Assembly: GCA_963815665.1 (NCBI GenBank)
Contig: CAWFHN010000013.1
Span: 186,001-250,000 of the forward strand
Source: DASUPK01 sp963815665
GTDB taxonomy: Bacteria; Actinomycetota; Thermoleophilia; Solirubrobacterales; 70-9
Length of the DNA stretch: 64,000 nt
Reading direction: 5' to 3'
Under the pieces are notes generated by a model, which made no database searches, was not told where the DNA came from, and saw only the letters and a list, made by a program, of their open reading frames with translations. Below are positions 15,516 to 24,313 of the stretch, one piece after another. Both the position numbers and the translations under genes were made by a program. How positions within the stretch are numbered: position 1 is the first letter of the stretch; each line of letters opens with the position of its first letter.

Positions 15516-18482
15516 ATGCTGGATCGAATGGCGCTCAAGCTCATCGTTGGACCTCCGAACTCGGGCAGGACGGGTGCGATCCTCGACGGATTTCGCGCAA
15601 TGTCCGGCCGCGACCCGGTGCTGGTGGTGCCGACCGTCGATGACGTCGAGCGCTTCGAGGAGGAGCTGACGCGGGACGGCGACGCGGTGATCGGTGCCAC
15701 CGTGGGGACCTTCGACGAGCTGTTCGCGCTCGTCGCTCGCGCCGCCGACGCCCAGGCCGGGCCGGCGATCAGCCGCACCCAGCGGCTCCGGCTGGCGCGC
15801 GAGGCGGCCTCGCGCGCCGAGCTTCGAATCCTGGCCGCCTCCTCGCGGAGGCCCGGCTTCCCAGCCGCACTCGAGGAGCTCGTCTCAGAGCTTCAGGCGG
15901 CATTGATCGACCCGGCCGCGTTGCGCGAGCAGGCGGCGGGCGCCGGTCCCTATGAGCTCGAGGTCGCGTCGCTTTATGAGTCCTACGTCGCCGTTCGAGA
16001 CGAACTCGGCCTTCGCGACAACCACTCCCTCGCGGCCGCAGCGACCGCCGCTGTCCGGACGCGCTCCGAGTCGTGGGGACAGCGCCCGGTCTTCCTCTAC
16101 GGCTTCGACGATCTGACCGTCGAGCAGCTCGAGCTGGTCCGCGAGCTCTCCGCTCACACCGAGGTCGCGGTCGCCCTCCCGTGGGAGGACCGCGAGACGC
16201 TTACCCAGGCGAGAGGAGCCCTGTTCGCAGAGCTCAGGGACATCGAGGGCGTCTCGATCGAGCGGCTCGAGTCAGAGTCACGCTTCACCGCCAGCGGCAC
16301 GCTGTTCGAAGTGGAGCGCCGCTTCGGCGAGGCCGGTGAGGGCGCTCCCGTCCCCAACGATGGAGGTGTCGCGCTGCTCGCCTCGGCCGGCGAGCTGGCC
16401 GAGGTCGAGGCGGTGGGCGGCGAGGTGGCGCGCCTGTTGAGCGACGGCACCCCTCCGGGCGAGATCGCGATCGTGCTGCGCGATCCGCGATCCAGCGGAC
16501 CGCTCTATCGGCGGGTGCTGACGCGGTTCAGCATCCCGGTGGCCGTGCAGGCCGACCTGACGGCATCTCGGACGAATACCGGGGCGGGCCTGATCGCCCT
16601 GCTTCAGGCGGCAGTCGGCCGCGGCCGCGCCTCGGATCTCCTGGCGTATCTGCGGACTCCCGGCGTCGCCTCCCCATCCAAGGTCGATTGGTTCGAGCGC
16701 AGGCTCCTGCGCGGCCGGCTTCGCACGGTGGAACAGGCCATCGAGGCCTGGTCCGCGAAGGATGGAGACGGCGGGGAGGGCCTGCGCGAAGTCACGAAGC
16801 TGCGCCAGGCAAAGCCCGGGGTCGAGCTGCTGCGGGAGGCCGGGACGCAGGCGCGCTGGATCGCCGAGCTGGCCGTCCGCCGTCAGGGAGCGGTTGCCGA
16901 AGAGGACCGCGCGCTGGAGCTGCGAGCCGGAGCCGAGATCGAGCAGGCCCTCGCCGAGCTGGCGGAGCTCGGTCTCCCTCATTCCGCCGCCGACGTGATC
17001 GCCGCCGTCTCCGACCTCGATGTGCCTATGTGGCGCGGGCCGACCGAGGGCAGGGTCCGGGTGATCAGCCCGTACCGGGCGAGGGCCCGCCGGGTCGCCC
17101 ACATGTTCGTCTGCTCAATGCAGGACGGGGACTTCCCGCGGCGCGACACCGGCGGTCCACTGCTCGCGGACGAGGCACGAAGGGCGCTGGCCCTGCCGGA
17201 GCGAAAGAAGGCGGAGATCGAGGACCGCTACCTCTTCTCGGTCTGCCTCTCGCGGCCCAAGCAGCGGCTCTGGCTCTCCTGGCGAAGCGCCGACGACGAG
17301 GGCGGCGCCACCTCCCGCTCCCCGTTCGTCGACGATGTGCGCGAGCTGCTCGCGCCCGAGCTGCCCCACGGCCTGGAGGAACGTGACGAGGCGATCGTGT
17401 CCGAGGCGGGCGGACGGGGCCTGGCCCAGGCCGTGTTCGACCCCGGCTCCGCGCCCAGCGAGATCGAGCTGGCGCGAGCCAAGGCGGCGATCGCCCCCAG
17501 GACCGAGAATGGCCGTCTCCGCCCCGGCCCGCTCCGGCTCGAGCCGGTGCTCGAGCGCATGCAGGAGATCAAGCTCTTTGGCCCCTCGACGCTCGAGGAG
17601 TACGCCGTCTGCCCGTACCGCTGGTTCGTCCAGCACGAGCTCAAGCCGCAGCCGATCGGGCCGGTGGCCGAGCCGCTGACCAGTGGGCAGATCGCTCACC
17701 AGGTCCTCGAGGCGCTCTATGAGAATCCGCCCGCGCCCGGAGGGCGGCCGACCTCGGAGACGCTCGGTGAGTGGCGGCGCGTGGCCAAGGACCTGATCTC
17801 GGAGAAGGGGGTGAAACACCTCCCCCGCGAGCTCGCGGACACCGCTGCCGCGCTGCACCGAGTCGAAGGACTGGTCCTCGCATTCCTGGCGGATGAGGCG
17901 TCCACGGCAACGGCGTTCACCCCGGCCCACACGGAGGCCGCGTTCGGCTTCGACGACACCGAGAAGGGTCCGCTGCCGCTGGCGAGCGGAGGCGTCCACG
18001 GGCAGATCGACCGCATCGACCTTGGCCCCAAGGGCGAGGCGCTGGTTCAGGACTACAAATCGGGCGGCAAGGTCGACGGCGGCGCCGGAATGTTGGAGAA
18101 GCGCGGCAAGCTCCAATTGCAGCTGTACATGCTCGCTGCGCGGGAGCTCTGGGGCCAGGAGCTCGCGGGCGGCCTCTACCGGCCGCTCGGCGGCACGGGC
18201 GACCGGACGCCGAAGGGGCTGCTGCGCAAGGAGCTCGCCGACGAGCTCTCGGGCCTCGACCCACGGCCCAGGGACCATCTGAATGACGAGGCATTTGACC
18301 AGGCACTCGACGACGCGCGCGACAAGGCAGAGGAGATCGTCTCCTCGGTCCAGCACGGCCGAGTCGTCCGCGACCCGATCGGCGGCAGCTGCCCGGACTG
18401 GTGCAACTTCCAGCCGATCTGCCGTCGCGAGCGCGGATTGCCGGAGGAGGAGCCCTGGTCCGAGGAGGGCGAGGACGAATGA
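15516..18482 (+). CDS. addB: AddB-like helicase-nuclease subunit
   Basis: 988-residue partner of the AddA-like protein downstream, expected to process double-strand DNA ends for recombination. The N-terminal UvrD-like fold has a degenerate Walker A, GPPNSGRT (residues 12-19), with Arg18 where active helicases have Lys. The C-terminal RecB-type nuclease domain has VQDYKSG with Asp846/Lys848. Cys699 (in VCPYRWF) and Cys959, Cys963, Cys969 (CPDWCNFQPIC) form the Fe-S staple typical of AddB. ATG 15516 or ATG 15531 could be the start; neither has a clear ribosome site. Overlaps addA by 4 bases (ATGA). Confidence 0.88.
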   Translation: MLDRMALKLIVGPPNSGRTGAILDGFRAMSGRDPVLVVPTVDDVERFEEELTRDGDAVIGATVGTFDELFALVARAADAQAGPAISRTQRLRLAREAASRAELRILAASSRRPGFPAALEELVSELQAALIDPAALREQAAGAGPYELEVASLYESYVAVRDELGLRDNHSLAAAATAAVRTRSESWGQRPVFLYGFDDLTVEQLELVRELSAHTEVAVALPWEDRETLTQARGALFAELRDIEGVSIERLESESRFTASGTLFEVERRFGEAGEGAPVPNDGGVALLASAGELAEVEAVGGEVARLLSDGTPPGEIAIVLRDPRSSGPLYRRVLTRFSIPVAVQADLTASRTNTGAGLIALLQAAVGRGRASDLLAYLRTPGVASPSKVDWFERRLLRGRLRTVEQAIEAWSAKDGDGGEGLREVTKLRQAKPGVELLREAGTQARWIAELAVRRQGAVAEEDRALELRAGAEIEQALAELAELGLPHSAADVIAAVSDLDVPMWRGPTEGRVRVISPYRARARRVAHMFVCSMQDGDFPRRDTGGPLLADEARRALALPERKKAEIEDRYLFSVCLSRPKQRLWLSWRSADDEGGATSRSPFVDDVRELLAPELPHGLEERDEAIVSEAGGRGLAQAVFDPGSAPSEIELARAKAAIAPRTENGRLRPGPLRLEPVLERMQEIKLFGPSTLEEYAVCPYRWFVQHELKPQPIGPVAEPLTSGQIAHQVLEALYENPPAPGGRPTSETLGEWRRVAKDLISEKGVKHLPRELADTAAALHRVEGLVLAFLADEASTATAFTPAHTEAAFGFDDTEKGPLPLASGGVHGQIDRIDLGPKGEALVQDYKSGGKVDGGAGMLEKRGKLQLQLYMLAARELWGQELAGGLYRPLGGTGDRTPKGLLRKELADELSGLDPRPRDHLNDEAFDQALDDARDKAEEIVSSVQHGRVVRDPIGGSCPDWCNFQPICRRERGLPEEEPWSEEGEDE

Positions 18483-21400
18483 GCACGGAGAGGACCGATC
18501 AGCAGAGCGCGGCAGTCGAGAGCCGCGAGCAGGACGTCTTCCTGCGCGCCGGCGCCGGGACCGGGAAGACAACCGTGCTGGTCGAGCGTTTCTGCGCCGC
18601 CGCCCTGGATCCGGACGTCGGCGCACACCACATCCTCGCTTTCACCTTCACGGAACGCGCCGCGGATCAGCTGCGGCGCCGGATCCGGGAGGAGCTCACG
18701 TCGCGGGTCCGCGGTGCAGAAGGCGAGCAACTCGACGCCCTGAGCCTTGCCCTCGCAGGAACCGAGCGGGCCTGGATCTCGACGATCCACGGCTTCTGCC
18801 GCCGCGTGCTGGCTTCGCATCCCGCCGCCGCCGGCATCGACCCGCGCTTCCGGGTGATCGACGAGGCCGAGGCCGACCGGCTCGCCTCTCGTGCCTTCGA
18901 TTCGGCGCTCGAAGAGCTCGTTGGGACAGGAGAGCCGGAGGCCCTGGAGCTGGCAGCGGCCAACCGCCGGCGGACGCTGCTGGAGATGACTCGCGGCGCA
19001 TACGACGAGCTCCGTAGCCACGGCGACCCCACGCCCGAGCTCCCCGAGCTCGCCCCGCCGGACACCTCGGCGGCACTCGGCAAGCTCGTCGAGTCGGCCC
19101 GCGAGGCCCACGCCGAGTGCGAGGGGGCGAGCGGCCAGGCCGCGTCGAGCCGCGAGCGGATCGCCGACGCCATGAGTCTCGACCCGGCAATCCCGCCCGA
19201 CGAGGACCTGCTGGAGCGACTCCGCGCGCTGGAGATCAAGTCCGGCGCGAAGGCGTTCAGGGGCGAGGCCTGCGGCCGATACTCCGACGCTCTCAAGCGA
19301 GCACAGGCCGCGGTGGCGGCCCACGTCCTCGGCCCGGCCTACGAGCAGCTCCGCGAGCTGGTGGTTCGCTTCGGCGCGCGCTATGAGGAGCTCAAGGCCG
19401 ACCGCGCGGCGCTCGACTTCGAGGACCTCCAGCTGAAGACCGTCGAGCTGCTGAGCTCATCCGCGCCCTTGCGGGATCGCTACCGCGAGCAGTTCGCCCA
19501 CCTCATGGTCGATGAGTTCCAGGACACGAACGGCCTCCAGCTGCGGCTGATCGAGCAGCTGCGTGGGCCCGAGACGCGGCTTTTCCTTGTCGGCGACGAG
19601 TTCCAGTCGATCTACGGCTTCCGTCACGCGGACGTCGAGGTCTACCGGCGCCAGCATCGCCGCTTCGCCGAGGGCGACGAGGCTAACGGCGTGGCGCTGC
19701 CCCTGACCGGGAACTTCAGGGCCGTGCCCGGCGTGATCGCCGCGACGAATGCGATCGGCAGAGCGCTGCTCCCGCGCTTCGAGCCGCTCACCGCCTTCGT
19801 CGAGGGGCCCGACGCCACCGACCAGGGCCCACCGGTCGAGCTGCTGATGACGGTGGACGATCGCAAGGCGTGGGAGGCCGAGGAGACAGAGTTGCCGCGC
19901 CTCCCCGACGACCCGAGCTCTGGCTCCAAGGTGGCGGAGGCCAGGCGGCTGGCGGGACGACTGCGCGAGCTGGTCGACGCCGGCGAAGACCCCGCCGGGA
20001 TCGTCGTCCTGATGCGCGCGTTCACGCATGTCGCGGCAGTCGAGCGCGCTCTGTCCGACGCGGGGCTGGACCCCTACGTCGTCGGCGGCCGCGGCTTCTG
20101 GTCCCAGCAGCAGATCGACGATCTGCGCTGCCTGCTGTCCGTGATCGCGAACCCACTGGACGACGAGGCGCTCTTCGGGGCTCTCGCCTCCCCCGCCTGC
20201 GGCGTGCTTCCCGACACGCTCTGGCTGCTGCGCCGCGCCGCCTCGGTCAAAGGCGAGGATGGCCGCGAGCATCCCGACCACATCTGGCCCCTGGTCAGGG
20301 ACCTTGTCGAGGGCGGCGAGGTGAGCCGCGGAGATCCTGAGGCGGCGGCGTTGATCCCGGCCGATGAGCTCGAGCGGATCAAGCGCTTCGCCGAGGTGCT
20401 GCGCGGGCTGCGCGCCACCTCCACCGAGGGTGGCGTCGAGTCGCTGGTCGAGCGAACGGCGACTTCATTCGAATACGACCTGGCGACGCTGCGGCGGAAG
20501 GATGGATCGGCCCGCTGGTCGAACGTCCGCAAGCTGATGAGGCTGGCGCGCGAGTTCGAGTCGAGCGAGGGCCCGGACCTCGGCGCCTTCCTCGAGTACC
20601 TCGATTCGCGTGCGGCCAGCCGGGATCGCGAGGCCGAGGCCGCGACCCGAGCCGAGGGTCACGCGGGGGTCCGGGTGATGACCGTCCACGGGGCGAAGGG
20701 ACTCGAGTTCGACGTCGTCGCCGTCGCCGATCTCGGCCGGAACCTGCAGCTGGGCTGGACACCCCTCAGAGTGCGCCCAGGCGAGGAGGGCCCAGAGGGC
20801 GGGGAGCTCGCCCGCGTCGGCGTCCAGCTTGGACGCCTCGGCCGGCCGGCCGAGCGCCTCCACGACTACCAGGAGCTCACCGAGCTGGCGGCCGAGCGCG
20901 ATGCGGAGGAGGAGGCGCGGCTCGCCTACGTCGCGGCGACGCGGGCGAAGCGGCGGCTGATCCTGAGTGGGACGTTCAACCCGAATGCGCTGAAAAGGGA
21001 AATCGACGCACGCAAGCCGATCGCGCTGCAACTGATTCGCTCTCTGCTCGACGGCGATCCGGGCGAGCGCGAGGTCGAGCTGCCCGCCGCGGGCGAAGGC
21101 CATCCGGCCGGGACGATGCTCGTTGGGGTCAGCGAGCCGGGACCACGGGTCGGCGCCGAGCTGCTCGCGCCCAGCGACGCGGATGAGGCGGCCGAGGCCT
21201 CGACGGGCGAGACGCCGCCACTGACCCGCCCCGACGTTCCGCCCGCGCTGATCGGCGGCCTCTCCTACTCGGCGCTCTCCGCCTATGAGAACTGCGGCTA
21301 CCGCTTCTACGTCGAGCGCGTCCTCGGCATCGGGGAACCCGAGGCCGCGGCCAGCGGCGATGGCGACCAGTCGTCTCCCGGCCCCGAGATCCGCCGCCGG

Positions 21401-22135
21401 TTCGGCCCGGGCGTTGCGATTCACGCCCTGCTCGAGTGGAGCGCGCGCAACCGCTGGCGCGAGCCGGACGCCGACCGCGCGGCCAGGGCCCTTCGGGAGC
21501 AGGGGCTCGAGGCGAACGACGAGCAGGTCGCGATGGCGCTGGAGCTATCCGCCGCGTTCCTCGGATCGAAGCTCCGTGAGGAGATCGGCGACGCCCGCGT
21601 CAGCGCCGAGGTCCCCTTCGTGCTCTCGGTCGCCGGCACGCTCGTCCGTGGCTCGATCGACCTGCTCGTGGAGCGACCGGACGGCTCCGTGCTCGTGGTC
21701 GATTACAAGACGGATCGCCTGAACGGCCGCGAGCCGGCGGACACGGTCTCGCGCTACTCGGTCCAGCGGTACCTGTACGCCATGGCCGCGGCCGCTCGCG
21801 GGACGCCGGTGGAGACGGCCTACGTCTTCCTCGAGCAGCCCGATCCGCCGGAGCGGGACACGTTCGACGAAGCGGGGCTCGACGCCGCCCGTGGGCAGAT
21901 CGAGTCCGTACTCGAGAGGCTCGCCGCCGGGCGCTTCGAGGTCACCCGTTATCCGCACCGCGCCCTCTGCCTCGACTGCCCCGCCCGTGACCGGCTCTGC
22001 AGCCACGCGACCGTGGACCAGATGCGCGAGGACCCCGAACCGGCGGTGGAGCCACACCCAGACCGGACCGAGGAGGAGGCCAATCCGGCTGAGGCCGGCG
22101 GCGACCCTCAGCTCAGCCTGCTGGAGGGCTCATGA
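18479..22135 (+). CDS. addA: AddA-like UvrD helicase with C-terminal nuclease domain
   Basis: 1218 residues, start ATG 18479 overlapping the addB stop. Helicase motifs are intact: Walker A RAGAGTGKTT (Lys30), AFTFTERAADQ, STIHGFCRRVL, Walker B LMVDEFQDTNGLQ, VGDEFQSIYGFR, VMTVHGAKGLEFD and YVAATRAKRRL. The C-terminal PDDEXK domain has VVDYKTD (Asp1075, Lys1077). It also has a four-Cys Fe-S pattern: Cys939 in YENCGYRF plus Cys1164, Cys1167 and Cys1174 (CLDCPARDRLC). Bacillus AddA lacks such a cluster. It acts with AddB as an end-resection motor nuclease. Coupled to the next gene by ATGA. Confidence 0.92.
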   Translation: MSTERTDQQSAAVESREQDVFLRAGAGTGKTTVLVERFCAAALDPDVGAHHILAFTFTERAADQLRRRIREELTSRVRGAEGEQLDALSLALAGTERAWISTIHGFCRRVLASHPAAAGIDPRFRVIDEAEADRLASRAFDSALEELVGTGEPEALELAAANRRRTLLEMTRGAYDELRSHGDPTPELPELAPPDTSAALGKLVESAREAHAECEGASGQAASSRERIADAMSLDPAIPPDEDLLERLRALEIKSGAKAFRGEACGRYSDALKRAQAAVAAHVLGPAYEQLRELVVRFGARYEELKADRAALDFEDLQLKTVELLSSSAPLRDRYREQFAHLMVDEFQDTNGLQLRLIEQLRGPETRLFLVGDEFQSIYGFRHADVEVYRRQHRRFAEGDEANGVALPLTGNFRAVPGVIAATNAIGRALLPRFEPLTAFVEGPDATDQGPPVELLMTVDDRKAWEAEETELPRLPDDPSSGSKVAEARRLAGRLRELVDAGEDPAGIVVLMRAFTHVAAVERALSDAGLDPYVVGGRGFWSQQQIDDLRCLLSVIANPLDDEALFGALASPACGVLPDTLWLLRRAASVKGEDGREHPDHIWPLVRDLVEGGEVSRGDPEAAALIPADELERIKRFAEVLRGLRATSTEGGVESLVERTATSFEYDLATLRRKDGSARWSNVRKLMRLAREFESSEGPDLGAFLEYLDSRAASRDREAEAATRAEGHAGVRVMTVHGAKGLEFDVVAVADLGRNLQLGWTPLRVRPGEEGPEGGELARVGVQLGRLGRPAERLHDYQELTELAAERDAEEEARLAYVAATRAKRRLILSGTFNPNALKREIDARKPIALQLIRSLLDGDPGEREVELPAAGEGHPAGTMLVGVSEPGPRVGAELLAPSDADEAAEASTGETPPLTRPDVPPALIGGLSYSALSAYENCGYRFYVERVLGIGEPEAAASGDGDQSSPGPEIRRRFGPGVAIHALLEWSARNRWREPDADRAARALREQGLEANDEQVAMALELSAAFLGSKLREEIGDARVSAEVPFVLSVAGTLVRGSIDLLVERPDGSVLVVDYKTDRLNGREPADTVSRYSVQRYLYAMAAAARGTPVETAYVFLEQPDPPERDTFDEAGLDAARGQIESVLERLAAGRFEVTRYPHRALCLDCPARDRLCSHATVDQMREDPEPAVEPHPDRTEEEANPAEAGGDPQLSLLEGS

Positions 22136-22713
22136 GCGAGCCACGACTCGGCCTCTTCGGCTACGGCTCGCTGGTGCTGCACGAGAGCGTCTCGATGACC
22201 CTGGGCCGCCCCGCCGGCGAGCTGCGACCAGCGCGCCTGCACGACTGGAAGCGGCGCTTCTCGGAGCGGCGCGACAACCTGACCTGCGAGAAGACCTTCG
22301 AGTGCGACGGCGGCTGGCGCCCTGAGTGGGTCCTCGGGCTCAACGTCGAGGGGGGCGAGGACGGCGCCGGGCCGGTGAGCGGCGTCGTGATCGAGCTCAC
22401 CGAGGAGGAGCTGGACCGCCTCGACATCAGGGAGATCCGCTACGACCGGGTCGACGTCACCGGCTCGGTCGACGGCACAGAGCTGCCCGAGCGGATCGTC
22501 ACCTACACGGCCAAGGAGTTCCACTTCGCGCCGGAGCCGCCGGAGGACTCGATCATCCTCGCCACCTACGCCACGGCCGTGGAACGGGGTTTCGACGACC
22601 TCGGCCCAGGCGAGCTCGACCACTACCTCGCCACGACCCCCTACCCGGTCGACCGCCATGAGGCGACGCTGGTGATCGACGAGATCCCGGACGGCAATCC
22701 GCGGGCCTGGTAG
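22132..22713 (+). CDS. gamma-glutamylcyclotransferase-like protein
   Basis: 193 residues beginning with the family signature LFGYGSLVL near residue 10, which forms the substrate-binding loop of the GGCT/ChaC/AIG2 fold. Several acidic positions follow (VIELTEEELDRLDIREIRYDRVDV), the usual helix-strand region of this fold. It is coupled by a 4-base overlap to addA, yet has no obvious link to DNA repair. Substrate unknown; cytoplasmic. Confidence 0.8.
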   Translation: MSEPRLGLFGYGSLVLHESVSMTLGRPAGELRPARLHDWKRRFSERRDNLTCEKTFECDGGWRPEWVLGLNVEGGEDGAGPVSGVVIELTEEELDRLDIREIRYDRVDVTGSVDGTELPERIVTYTAKEFHFAPEPPEDSIILATYATAVERGFDDLGPGELDHYLATTPYPVDRHEATLVIDEIPDGNPRAW

Positions 22714-23067
22714 TCAGGCGCGGTGCCAGCGGCGGGCCCAGTCGCGGAGCTCGCCCATCACGGGCTCGAGCGAGTGGCCCTTGTCGGTGAGCTCGTAGCT
22801 CACCCGCACGCGGTTGCCCGGTTGCACCTCGCGCTGGACGAGGCCCGCCTTCTCGAGCTCCTTGAGCCGGCAGGAGAGCAGACGGTCCGACATTCCGGGG
22901 ACGGACTCCTTCAGCTCCGCGAAGTGGAGCGGCCCATCGGTGAGCGCATAGAGGATCGCCCCAGCCCACCGGCGGCCGATCAGCTCCACCGCGCCGTGGT
23001 AGTGCCGACAGACTTGTTTGGGCTTGGCCGCCCCCCTGGATGGGCCGACGCCGGACTGCGTTCTCAC
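22714..23067 (-). CDS. HxlR family winged-helix transcriptional regulator
   Basis: 117 residues from GTG 23067. The HxlR domain is clear: CRHYHGAVELIGRRWAGAILYAL with the conserved N-terminal Cys (often redox-sensing), then GPLHFAELKESVPGMSDRLLSCRLKELEKAGLV, the recognition helix and wing, and VSYELTDKGHSLEPVMGELRDW. Converges with the gamma-glutamylcyclotransferase gene with no gap. Target genes unknown; the MarP-like gene lies upstream on the same strand. Confidence 0.92.
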   Translation of the reverse strand: MRTQSGVGPSRGAAKPKQVCRHYHGAVELIGRRWAGAILYALTDGPLHFAELKESVPGMSDRLLSCRLKELEKAGLVQREVQPGNRVRVSYELTDKGHSLEPVMGELRDWARRWHRA

Positions 23068-23110
23068 CTCGTTCCAAGCTTACCGATCGTAAGGGGCCGG
23101 CTAAACGGGG

Positions 23111-24271
23111 TCAGCCCGTGCAGGGCCCGGTCGTCACCTGGCCGGTCGAGTCGCTCAGGGCGCGGGAGACGACGTCGTTGGGCACGGCGTACCCGCCCGG
23201 CTTGCCCTGCGTGGTGGCGGCGAAGATCGTCCCCATCACCTTGCCGGCGCCGTCCACCAGCGGCCCGCCCGAGTTGCCGCTGCGAACCTCCCCGCGCACG
23301 GCCGTGAGCTCGCGCGTCACCGGCCCGCGGCCGTACGAGTCCTGCGTCAGGACGGGGCCGGTGGCACCGACGCGGGCCGGGGCGATGGTGAACGGCCCGT
23401 TCTCCGGATAGCCGAGGACCGCGCCCGCCGTGCTGCTCTGGACGTCCGGCGCCAGCGAAAGGGCGGCTCCGCCCAGCCCGTTCACCCGGAGCAGGGCCAG
23501 GTCGTTCTCGGGGTCGTAGTGGACGGGAGTCGCGTCCAGGGACGAGCTCGAGCCCGCGGGCGTGACGGTCGTGTCGCTCTCGCCCGCCACCACGTGCGCG
23601 TTGGTGACCACCAGCCCCGGCGCGGCGATCCAGCCGGATCCCTCAACGCCCAGCCCGCAGGCGGTCCCCAGCACCCGGACCACGCTGTCCCCCGCGGCCT
23701 GCACCTCTGGGTCGTGCGCAATCTTCGAGTCCGGAGCGCCGACGTCCGGGCTCGGGCCCTGGATGGCCACCCGGGGGTCGATGCGGTGAAGGGCGTTGAT
23801 CAGCGAGCTCGACGGCGGGAACGTGTCGTTGAGCGCACGCAGGATCGCCGAGCGCTGGACCGCGGTGCGCAGGCTCTTTGCGCCGGGCGCGTTGAGCGCG
23901 ACCGCCCCGAAGAGCCAAGCCACGCCGAGGGCCACCACGACGAGGAGCAGCGCCCCTCCGGACGCCTCGGCGATCGCGATCCCTCGCCGGCGCCCGGCGG
24001 GGCCGAGCAGGCGCCGCCGGATCGCGAGCGCGATCCCCTCGAGGGAGACCGCGACTATCCCTCCGATCAGCAGAGCCCCGGCGAGCGCGGTCGCGGGCGC
24101 ATACGGGGAATGTGAGCCGTCCGCCAGCAGCGCCGGGCCGAGGCGGCTGCCGAGGAAGGCGCCGATCGCGAATCCGCCGAGGCTGAGCAGGCCGACGATC
24201 AGGCCCTGTTGGTAGCCCCAGAACCCCATTGTCAGGGCGAAAGCGAGAATCAGCCAGTCGACACCGGTCAC
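23111..24271 (-). CDS. membrane-anchored trypsin-like serine protease, MarP-like (CvpA plus S1 domains)
   Basis: 386 residues. Four N-terminal membrane helices form the CvpA/colicin V-production domain (residues ~1-130), followed by an extracytoplasmic chymotrypsin-fold protease. Catalytic residues are visible: His226 in VVTNAHVVAG, Asp257 in DPENDLALL and Ser334 in VRSGNSGGPLV. A Cys in GTACGLG and one near the C-terminus (GPCTG) can form the disulfide known to regulate Mycobacterium MarP. That protein is needed for acid and oxidative stress survival. Divergent from the penicillin-binding protein gene, 42 bases away. Confidence 0.9.
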   Translation of the reverse strand: MTGVDWLILAFALTMGFWGYQQGLIVGLLSLGGFAIGAFLGSRLGPALLADGSHSPYAPATALAGALLIGGIVAVSLEGIALAIRRRLLGPAGRRRGIAIAEASGGALLLVVVALGVAWLFGAVALNAPGAKSLRTAVQRSAILRALNDTFPPSSSLINALHRIDPRVAIQGPSPDVGAPDSKIAHDPEVQAAGDSVVRVLGTACGLGVEGSGWIAAPGLVVTNAHVVAGESDTTVTPAGSSSSLDATPVHYDPENDLALLRVNGLGGAALSLAPDVQSSTAGAVLGYPENGPFTIAPARVGATGPVLTQDSYGRGPVTRELTAVRGEVRSGNSGGPLVDGAGKVMGTIFAATTQGKPGGYAVPNDVVSRALSDSTGQVTTGPCTG

Positions 24272-24313
24272 GGTTTCCCGAATACAAGCGCACGAGCGAC
24301 TAACTTTGCCCTC

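Noticed and set aside
23096..23125. Possible fifth copy of the hairpin repeat near TAAACGGGG
   Set aside because: Only about seven bases match the element end; the conserved ATGCGAGGGCGC end is absent.
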